DNA of 15,641 nt from Gonium pectorale (taxonomy: Eukaryota > Chlorophyta > Chlorophyceae > Chlamydomonadales > Volvocaceae). This document shows, in pieces, positions 8,801-15,641 of this stretch; the first letter of the stretch is position 1; every line of letters starts with the position of its first letter. The translations under genes were made by a program, and so were the position numbers. Under the pieces are notes generated by a model. It saw only the letters and a program-made list of their open reading frames with translations. It was not told the DNA's origin and made no database searches. Where the stretch lies: assembly GCA_001584585.1 (NCBI GenBank), contig LSYV01000061.1, forward strand, positions 496,781-512,421, read 5' to 3'.

Positions 8801-10342
8801 TGCATCCCGAGTCCCCACACTCCCCTTGGTCACCAGCATCAACCGCCCCCTCTTAAACTCTGCTCCCCGCTCCCATCGCATTCCCCCCCCCGCCGCCGCC
8901 GCCGCTGCTGCCTTTCCCGGCGCGCTCACAATGGTGGTCGGGCCGCCCAGCGAGGGGATCCAGAAGAAGCCCTCCGTCAGCAGGCCCGCCTTGGCTGCGT
9001 TGCTGAGCGCGTTGTACAGGCCGATGAAGACGGGGATGGTGGCCAGCGTGGGTAGGCAGCCCGCCAGCGGGTTGACGCCCGCCTCCTTGTACAGGCGGGC
9101 CGTCTCCAGCTGCAGGTTCTCCGGGTCATCGGCATACTTGGCCTGCAGCTCCTTGACGCGGGGCTGCAGGGCCTGGAGCGACAGGGTGGACTCCACCTGC
9201 GGGAGGGGGCGGAGGGGAGGGGGAGAAGGAGAGAGAGGAGGGGGGAGAGGGGTGGGAGGTGAGGCGGGGGGCGTGGAGGGCTGAATGCAGCGTGAGCGGG
9301 GGGAAAGGCAGACGATGCACGGGAGCGGGGGAAAGGCAGACGATGATGACGGCTAGGACGGCACAGGGCGGCGCCGCAAACGCAGTAGCTCGGTATGGGG
9401 TGGGCTGGAGGGCAGGATTGGTTGGAGCATTGTCTGTCATGCGTCGCACGCCCGCGCCAAGAGGCATCCGTGCGACGCCTGGGTTCAGCAGCTGTGTGCG
9501 TCCACGTTTTGTGGATGCAGTGGGTATGCATCCATCGTGGGGGGAATGCTTGTTAGAAGAAGGGGCGCCTCCCCATGGCGCAGATGTATGGAGGTATTGG
9601 CGGGGGGGCGAGGGGTGATGCGTCACGCCGGCGTCAGAGTCGCGCACCTGCTTCTGAGTCAGCGGGAAGGTCGCCAGCTTCACCAGCACCGTCAGAGCAA
9701 TGATAGAAAAGCCGTAGGAGTAGGGGACATGTGCCTTCTCAAGGCCATCGTCCAGAGTCTGCGAGGAGAATCGAACCGCCGTTGGCCCACCGTTCTGGGC
9801 CACGACCAGGCCCAGCAAACTCGCAACTGCAGTCTGAAATTGCGCACCCGCAGCACAGCCTCGAAGAAATTCGCAAGCAGGTCGATGGGACCGCCATCGG
9901 CCAGAGTATAGAGCGCCTGCGCGTGGTGCACGGCCTCCACAGCGCTGCAGCGGCAAAGGGAGGCAACGACGTCAGCTCCTGATACTCCTGGAGAGCGACG
10001 ACATTTGGTGCAGGCACACCCTCGCGCCGACGCAACTACCTGGCCGCGGTGCTGGGCTCCAGCACCGCCTTGACGACCACAGCCGACCGCCGCGACGCAG
10101 ATCCAAAGCCTGGTTTCCAATGAACACTTCAGATGAGCCACAAACGCGCTGCGGCAGGCCCAATTCGCAGGTCGTCCACACCCACCTACGCACCGACCGC
10201 ACGGCCGAGGCGGAAGCACCGGCTGGCACGTCCTCCTGCATGGCCCAAAGCATTCAATTTAAGTTTTGAAACGGCATGGGCTGAAGTCGCAGCGTCCGCA
10301 CCTCACGCACGAAATAGACTGCTTCATGGACAGGGCGGCCAT
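5812..10342 (-). CDS. ALB3: ALB3, Oxa1/YidC-family thylakoid membrane insertase, 9 exons, about 423 aa
   Basis: Exons on the minus strand: 10342-10302, 10126-10040, 9944-9848, 9758-9648, 9196-8930, 8229-8025, 6715-6615, 6396-6303, 6080-5812 (TAA). All phases agree and the total is 424 codons. Alb3 inserts light-harvesting and other proteins into thylakoids with cpSRP54, cpSRP43 and cpFtsY. A transit peptide (MAALSMKQSISC..., then RRSAVVVKAV) precedes the core. Membrane segments are near residues 86-108 (VPYSYGFSIIALTVLVK), 156-177 (NPLAGCLPTLATIPVFIGLY), 223-241 (AYLVMPVLLVASQYISQ), 260-276 and 278-292 (NVPSGLTLYWFINNLLS). The family signatures KYADDPENLQ, EGFFWIPSLGGPTT, DGAPPVGW and FLPLMIGWFSLNVPSG are present. 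The C-terminal tail carries basic patches SRKKRR (340-345) and GRKGEKFRALRAREAAAK (from 376), as in the stromal tail bound by cpSRP43. Exons 3-9 are firm; exons 1-2 are less certain. The usual short linker after GGPTTI is missing here. Confidence 0.93.
6716..8024 (-). other. Large (1309-base) ALB3 intron
   Basis: The flanking exons join exactly as FLPLMIG|WFSLNVPSG, split within the Gly codon (G from exon 6, GC from exon 7), so nothing is missing from the protein. The intron is several times longer than most others in the gene. Long open frames on the plus strand (for example 6571-7374, 7585-8718) are Pro/Arg/Ala-rich and match no family I know. I see no transposon ends or nested gene. Confidence 0.75.
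9294..9345. repeat. Direct repeat, 24/23 bases, inside an ALB3 intron
   Basis: Copies at 9294-9317 and 9323-9345 read GAGCGGGG...GAAAGGCAGACGATG. They differ only by one G in the G-run and are separated by 5 bases. They lie in the intron between exons 4 and 5 of ALB3. The pair looks like a recent local tandem duplication. Confidence 0.85.
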
Positions 10343-10553
10343 GATTAAGGTCTTTTCAGAGTAGGACTAGGTATCAGCGAGCGGCGGGCGTGGTCAAAAG
10401 TAGAACACGCAGAGTGGGAGCACCGGCTTTGGTGGTCTTGGTGTGCCGTGCGGTGGTTGGCAGGCAACCGTGCTTTGGGAAGCGTCAGCTGTAGATCATT
10501 TAATGCATTGTCGATCCTCTGTATTAGATTAGCTTAGACTCGTAGAAGTAGGT
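10343..10553. promoter_or_regulatory. Divergent (bidirectional) promoter region between ALB3 and the AANAT-like gene
   Basis: Only 211 bases separate the inferred ALB3 start codon (minus, 10342) from the AANAT-like start codon (plus, 10554), so both core promoters and 5' UTRs must fit here unless an upstream non-coding exon exists. The ALB3 start context is AATCATGGCC on the minus strand; the AANAT-like start is in AGGTATGACC. No perfect TATA box stands out. AT-richer sequence with ATCATTTAATGCATTG lies about 50 bases before the AANAT-like start, and a TGACGC motif (minus strand) lies near 10480-10486. No footprint or transcription start can be proven from sequence. Confidence 0.55.
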
Positions 10554-12008
10554 ATGACCGAGTCCCAACAGGAATCAGGCGCAGACCAGCCAGAATGGCA
10601 AGAGCTAGGTACCGCACTTTTCTTTGCCCCCGTGCAGCCGGATCAACTGGATAGAATCCACTCTCTAGAGGCTGCTTCATACCCTGAGGATGAGGCAGCA
10701 ACATACGAGAAACTCAGTTTCCGCATTCAGAACGCCTCCAACGTGTTTCTGGTGGCACTTCAGTGCCGCGAAGGGGAGTCGGATCCCACTGTCGTTGGGT
10801 ACGTGTGCGGGACGTGCACGGCCGCCGGGCGGCTCACCCACGACTCCATGGCTACCCACGAGCCGGGCGGCGACCTCTTGTGCATCCACTCCGGTAGGCC
10901 TCTAACCTCTTTCCATCGGCCTTGGGTGCAATGATCACCGGGTAGCGCAATGAGCCGGGCTGGGGATCGGGGCGACCAAGCGCAGGCGGAGCTGGCGTGT
11001 ATCCAAAACCGGCCTGGGGACCCTAGTTATACAAGCCTCCAGGAGGCACGCACTGCGTGTTTTGCGACTCGATCTCGTGCACAAGCCGGTGTGTTTGCCA
11101 GTACTGCGGCCAAACGAACGGGCCCTAGCGGCCAGCCCTGTCAGCCCCTCCGCTCGCCGCCGCCACCGCCGCCCCGACAGTTGTAATCGAGGAGGCTCTA
11201 CGGCGGCGAGGACTGGCGACCCGGCTGCTCCGCGCCTACACGTCCTACGTCCAGGCCAGCACGCCGCACCTCCGCGGGATACGGCTGATCTGCAAGCATG
11301 AGCTGGTGGGGCGGGCGCCGGGCGACCCTGTGGCCCAAGGGGCGGTGGCCAGGGGGAGTGGGCGGGGGCGTGGGAGGGCGCTACGCTCAGCAACACGGAA
11401 ACGCAAGCGCCTGGGGAGCCTCTACAATATTCTACCGTGTGCCATCCCGGGGGTCTTCCTCTCTCGGCTTCCGCTTTCGTGATCTCGTCCCATGAAGCTG
11501 ACGTGGCGAAAAGGACCTGCGGGGAGCCCCTCAGGGTGTCCCGAACCCGGTTGAGATGAGGGTGCGACGAACGCGCGTGTGATGCAACGGGTTACGGCGC
11601 TGTCACAGGACCGCCTCAGGACACAGAATCACCCGCCATTGTTCCTCTGCCATGCTTCTTCAGTTGGAGGGCTTTGGATGGGGTGGGCTTCTTCAGTTGG
11701 ATGGGGTGGGGGGTGCGGCACGGTGGTGCGGTGGACCAGCCCCTTGGCGAGCGACCGCAGCGTCCGCCGCCTCGCAATCTTGGCCAAAGGCCTCACCCCT
11801 CCCCGCCCTGCCCTGTCCTGCCATCCCCCCTCCCCCCCCTCCCTCCCCTGCCCCCTTCCCGCAGATTCCTCTGTACGACAAGGCGGGCTTCTCGCTGGTC
11901 GGGCCCTCGGACGTCGTGCACGGGCGCGACCCGTGGTTCGAGATGGCCATGCAGCTGCCGGGCGGGCTGCAGGGGGATGAGGGGGCGGACCAGGGGGAGG
12001 GCCGATGA
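10554..12008 (+). CDS. Arylalkylamine (serotonin) N-acetyltransferase-like GNAT enzyme, 202 aa, three exons
   Basis: Exons are 10554-10893, 11181-11305 and 11865-12008 (TGA), with phases 1 and 0 and GT-AG introns of 287 and 559 bases. The family acetylates arylalkylamines such as serotonin with acetyl-CoA, the route to N-acetylserotonin and melatonin; the substrate here is inferred. Exon 1 covers the N-terminal GNAT half, including PVQPDQLDRIHSLEAASYPEDEAA and VVGYVCGTC. Exon 2 carries the acetyl-CoA-binding loop RRRGLA (residues 121-126) and LRGIRLICKHEL. Exon 3 carries IPLYDKAGF, with Tyr159 at the place of the catalytic Tyr of vertebrate AANAT, and the family-typical GFSLVGPSDVVHGRDPWFEM. 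Only one His (His112) remains where vertebrate enzymes have the His-x-His pair. The N-terminus is acidic (MTESQQESGADQPEWQEL), without a plastid or secretory signal, so it is probably cytosolic. It faces ALB3 head to head. Confidence 0.92.
11654..11710. repeat. Imperfect tandem duplication in AANAT-like intron 2
   Basis: GCTTCTTCAGTTGGA occurs at 11654-11668 and again at 11687-11701, and GGATGGGGTGGG follows each copy. The period is about 33 bases, with a deletion of about 9 bases in the second copy. The repeat is intronic. Confidence 0.8.
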
Positions 12009-12110
12009 CGAGGGACCTGCTGGCAGGGGCCGGGGGGTGGGCGGGGAGGGTCGGAGCACAGGGGGAAGTACTCCGTCCGAGGGCAAGCCATGCTATGGCG
12101 GGTGGAGAGT

Positions 12111-12116
12111 AATAAA
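12111..12116 (+). terminator. Candidate AATAAA polyadenylation signal of the AANAT-like gene
   Basis: AATAAA occurs about 100 bases after the TGA at 12006-12008, a sensible 3' UTR distance. Chlorophytes mostly use TGTAA, and I did not find a plus-strand TGTAA nearer the stop. Treat this as a candidate only. Confidence 0.4.
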
Positions 12117-13130
12117 GAAGGGAACGCTGCAATTGGTAATGTGGTAGTAATGGGGAGTAACGTGGTAGCCGCGTCCACACCGTCGCGCATGGGGGAGCGC
12201 AGCGGGGATGGGGCGCGCAGGGCCTCAAGCGGCGCCAACAGCAGGCCACGCACGCGGCTCTGGAGGGGCCTGCCCGGCGGGCGCAGTCAGCGGAGGACAA
12301 GCCCGGATGGAGCATAGTACCAGAGCCGGCAGGTTGCAGGGGCGGGGCGCAGGGCACAGGAAACGCGGCGGCAGCGCAGTGGCAGGTCGGGAGCTGCTTG
12401 GGCGGGCCTGATGAGGGCGCAGCGCTGCGGGGCGCAGAGGTGGGGCGGGCGATGGTCCGGCGGCAGCGCCTGCGGCACCCGAGAGCGGCAGCGGCGGAAG
12501 GGGGACGGGCGCGTAGGGGCAGGCTTGTGAAGGCCGTGCAGTGCAGCACACGGAGCTGGGCCCACACCCCGGTGCGGGCTGGGCTGCAGGAGCGTTGATG
12601 GTGTCGTTGTAGGACCCAGCTCCAGAGGCAGTCGAAGGGGTGACGTCCCTGCATGCTGCAGGAGTGTAGTGCTAACGAGGGGAACGGCCGCTGCAACACA
12701 GGGCAAGGCATGGGAGCCGCTGCAGCTGGGTCGGGGGCAGGCTGTGAGCTGGCAATTGCCGTAGTCATGTCGCATGCAACTGGTACGATACGTGGTACAA
12801 CTGCTCGGCAACTGTTTATATGTAGTTTATGGCCCACTCAGACAAACCACCACCTTGCGTGCTCCAAAGGTTACTTTGAGATGTGTGCGACGGGCTAGGA
12901 CGACACGCATTACCTGACGTCCGGCCCCCCGCGCCACGTGCAAGGCGGCAGCCGGCGTCTCCTTGGCTGTGCGAGGCGCCGCGCCGCGCGTGCATTGTGG
13001 CCTGCCTGCGCTGGGCGCGCGCAGCCGTACAGCGGGCGCGTGCAGTCGGTCTGCCGCCATGTCGGGCGGCGCTTTCGGGAAGCAAGGGCGCGCACACCCG
13101 TACCGGAGGGGCGCGTTCGCCGCTTGATGC

Positions 13131-13212
13131 TGGGCGAGTGTGTTGAAACGCAACGATGCATACGACGAGCGTAAGCGCGAACGTGACGGTGTTGTTGGGC
13201 GAGTGTGTATAA
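13131..13212 (+). repeat. Direct repeat TGGGCGAGTGTGT with an adjacent TATAAA
   Basis: The 13-base sequence TGGGCGAGTGTGT occurs at 13131-13143 and at 13196-13208. The second copy runs straight into TATAAAC (about 13207-13213). This could be a fragment of a promoter, but no convincing gene follows downstream on the plus strand. Confidence 0.6.
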
Positions 13213-15180
13213 ACTTTTATCCTGTACATGCCGTGGCGCTCCTCTTCGGGCGTCACGTGGGGACCAGCAGCAGCGGCCGCATGCGGAACCGTGGATGGTC
13301 GGCGCACGGGAGGCGAGCAGGGGGGCGCTGCGTGGTGACCCCTGGGTGGCCGGGATGCCAAAGGATGGAGGGCGGCGGGGGTGAAGCTCCCAACGTTGCG
13401 GGGTGCCGAGCGCACGGATCGGGAAGTGGTACGGACTCGCCGCCCTAGGCGCGGCAGCGGGTTGTAGCTTGTAGGTACGGAGGCCGCGCAGTCTATGTAC
13501 GTCGCTTTACACGCCGGTGGCACCTCTTGCGGTCAATGACAGGAGAGCAGCGCAGTTCCTGACATCATGCAATCGAGGCCACTCCACCTGTCAGCCCCGC
13601 GAGCCAGAGGGCGTGCGTGCGCAGGCGCGGTAGCCCCACAGCCCCCTCCCATGGCCGCCCAGCAGTGTCCATCTCTTCCCGCCCCTCACCCCCCCCGCGC
13701 TGCCTGCACCAGCCATGGGGCCTACCCGCCCACATACCCTGAGAGCGCACGCATCGGGGTTTTGCAGGGACCGCCGGCTCGCTGTGCAATCAGCCTTCCA
13801 GCATGCAGCCGGCTCACGTCCGGATCGCGTCGTGCGCACCCGCCCAGCAGGCGACTCCTGGCAGGCGCCCCATCTGCCGTCCGGAATAATACAAATGTCA
13901 GGCTGGTTTGTAATACGAAGATCCTGCACAAACAAACGCCCACGGTCGACTGCAATCGTGATGTGGGTCACGCCAGGTTCGCCTACAACCAATCACTACA
14001 TGATGCCGTATCTACCGTACTGCACATATACAGATGCAAAGCGCCTACCCAAGCGGAGGAGCGCTGCTGAGCCGGGCAACAGGAGCCGGCCGCCCCGCCT
14101 TTTCCACAGCCACCAAATCAGGCGCCCACTCTCATCACCCGTGTAGCCCGTTGCCGGGCGCATCGCCACGCCGCGGCGACGTCTCACAGCCGGTACGGCC
14201 CAAAGTTACCTGTACAGCCCTTCTTATTCGCGATCCGCTCGTGAACACAGCTGACGGGTTTCGGCCTTCAGCATAACAAAGTACATAGCAGGCGTCATCG
14301 GCAATGCCACAGCCGGCGCGTTCATTGCCAGGCAGCAGCTGCTAGGCTAGGATGAAGATGCGGGCTGGAGCCAGCCGCACATTTCACTGGGAGGCGCCCG
14401 CGCGCCCGTCTTAGCCTCGATCGGCCCCTGTCGCCCGCCATTGATACCCTCCGATTGACACCCGCCCGCAGTAGCGTCGCCAGCCACTCCCCACACAGCA
14501 AACACGGGACGCCTGCTTGCATGCGACTGCTCGTATGTTGTATGTTGGGTTCCATTTCCCGAACTACATAATACATGCGCCCGCCCAATACGCGGGATCG
14601 CGGTGCATTGATGAAAAGACGCCAGAAGGCCCTCCCCTGCCGTCTCGGCAGACGGGACCGGGCTCGGCGCATCCCGCCGCTGGGCACAACGCGCGCAACG
14701 CGGGCCTCCCTGCCCTGGCGCATAATCGCGCAGAGCGGACCCCCTCGCGCCACCCTCGCCCCGCCGCTCAGTGCTGGCAGGGCTCCGCTTCGTATGTACG
14801 CTCCTCTCCTTCGACGGGTGCTGCGGGTGCTCGTACGGGGGCTCAGCCAGCCACAACACAGGCTGCAGCAGGCTCTCCGTTTACCGCTACACTCAGACTG
14901 CCAAACGCTGCCAGCTCACCGCTCCAGCCAGGCCTAGAAGCAGATCCGCGCCCACAAGGACACCGCTGGCTCCGCCTCTTGCAACCCCTGCCGCACCGCC
15001 GCGGGCCCCTCCCAGGCACCCGCTCCGGCGGGTGAGGCAAGGGAAACGGCCCGTCGGCCCTTGGCGGCGAGGGAGGCGCTGCAGGCCGCTGAGGCGCCTG
15101 CACGGCGCCCAGCGCGGGAGTAATCCTCGGCCGCAAGGGCCAGGGCGAGATCTGGGACCCGGTGCTGCAACGCCCTCCTG

Positions 15181-15203
15181 AGCAGCAGCAACAGCAGCAG
15201 CAA
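15181..15203. repeat. AGC/CTG triplet tract
   Basis: Seven near-perfect AGC triplets with one AAC interruption. On the minus strand they give a Leu run in one frame, an Ala run in another and a Cys run in the third. This is a candidate microsatellite, and it inflates the long minus-strand open frame that crosses it. Confidence 0.85.
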
Positions 15204-15597
15204 GCGCGTAGCCCTTCCAGTGTGGCCCTCCGCTGCGCGCGAGCACGGTGCACTTATACGGCCCCGCGGTACGCGCTCAGGGCATCTCAAGCCTGACGCC
15301 CGTCGCACGCGGCGCTGCTCTGCCGTGCACGGCACACTGCTCGGCTGCCCACACTGCTCTCTGGAACACCAGGAGGGGGGTGAGGGGGTCGCCGCTCTCG
15401 CTGGGGCCCGCGGCCTGCGCGGCGGCCGGGCACACCACGCAGACGTCGCGCGCGCGCTCCCGAGCTCCCCGCCCCCGCCCGCAGCGCCACCGGCGGGGGG
15501 CCGTGCCAGCCGCCCGCCGTGGGGCCGCCGCTCGCCACGAATGCCGTGCCCGAGCGCGCGCCCTGCCCGGATGCTGGGCCCGGCCATAACAAACAAC

Positions 15598-15626
15598 ACA
15601 CGCGAGACACACACACGCACACACGC
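15598..15626. repeat. CA-rich dinucleotide tract near the right edge
   Basis: ACACACACACGCACACAC-type sequence close to the end of the window. It is a short imperfect microsatellite. Confidence 0.75.
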
Positions 15627-15641
15627 CATATGCGTTGTCCT

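Larger units (their letters stand above)
12117..15641. other. 3.5 kb without a recognisable gene
   Basis: Long open frames exist on both strands (235 aa at 12816-13523 minus, 167 aa at 13567-14070 plus, 172 aa at 14517-15035 plus, 231 aa at 14934-15629 minus). They are Arg/Ala/Pro/Ser-rich and overlap one another, as expected from GC-rich DNA with few stops. None shows a family motif or consistent splice phases. AT-richer islands lie near 12770-12880, 13880-14060, 14200-14300 and 14520-14590. The right end holds a CAG/CTG triplet tract and a CA-rich tract. A gene with poorly conserved product or very short exons could be missed. Confidence 0.5.

Noticed and set aside
7585..9284. Long plus-strand open frames (377 and 346 codons) over ALB3
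   Set aside because: They lie antisense to firm ALB3 exons 5 and 6 and across introns; composition is low-complexity Pro/Arg.
10040..10219. Unspliced ALB3 start at 10219 or use of the frame from 10253
   Set aside because: Both give odd Cys/Trp-rich N-termini. The model with the GTAGTT donor at 10039 and the CT-rich acceptor ending at 9945 gives RRSAVVVKAVLEPSTAA joined to SAVEAVHHAQ, with strong third-position GC.
11629..12837. 402-codon minus-strand open frame antisense to the last AANAT-like exon
   Set aside because: Pro/Ala/Arg/Cys-rich with no family motif. It covers the firm plus-strand exon 11865-12008 and its CT-rich intron, so it is a GC-driven shadow.
12816..13523. 235-codon minus-strand frame with a hydrophobic stretch (TVTFALTLVVCIVAF)
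   Set aside because: A single hydrophobic run inside an Arg/Ala/Pro-rich frame, without homology or splice support.
13940..14040. Peptide ARFAYNQSLHDAVS resembling the FAYN motif of Ty3/gypsy integrase
   Set aside because: Only about 14 residues match, with no neighbouring integrase, reverse transcriptase or LTR signal; probably chance.

Overview
The window looks like nuclear DNA from a GC-rich green alga (Chlorophyta). The evidence is four intron-containing protein genes with GT-AG junctions (often GTGAGG/GTGCGC donors and CT-rich acceptors), strong third-position GC in the exons, and the products themselves: a plastid Alb3 insertase with a transit peptide, an AANAT-type acetyltransferase, a MORN-repeat protein and an INSIG-like membrane protein. 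There are no bacterial operons or CRISPR arrays, and I recognise no RNA genes. All exon structures are my own splice reconstructions from reading frame, phase and protein-family continuity. No transcript evidence was available.

Layout from left to right. (1) About 402-1592, minus strand: the 5' part of an INSIG-like putative plastid membrane protein. Its later exons lie in the first 400 bases or beyond the left edge. (2) 1593-3218: 1.6 kb without a firm gene. It contains a Pro/Gln-rich patch that looks coding in three successive plus-strand frames, perhaps a decayed ORF. (3) 3219-5080, minus strand: a small (165 aa) MORN-repeat protein in four exons, including a possible 12-base first coding exon. 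(4) 5081-5811: intergenic. (5) 5812-10342, minus strand: a complete nine-exon ALB3/Oxa1/YidC-family thylakoid insertase (about 423 aa) with transit peptide, five membrane segments and a basic C-terminal tail. (6) 10343-10553: a 211-base gap between divergent start codons, so a probable shared promoter. (7) 10554-12008, plus strand: a three-exon arylalkylamine (serotonin) N-acetyltransferase-like GNAT protein (202 aa), with AATAAA about 100 bases after the stop. (8) 12009-15641: 3.6 kb with no gene I can defend, only short repeats and a few coding-looking patches.

The genes do not form an obvious pathway. The most suggestive arrangement is the head-to-head pair ALB3 (insertion of light-harvesting proteins into thylakoids) and the AANAT-like enzyme (possible indoleamine/melatonin or amine acetylation), which could share regulation. 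I found no convincing new multi-gene system. The items most worth a second look are the missing linker in Alb3 opposite a 700-base intron, the altered catalytic region of the acetyltransferase, the MORN micro-exon, and the Pro/Gln-rich three-frame patch.
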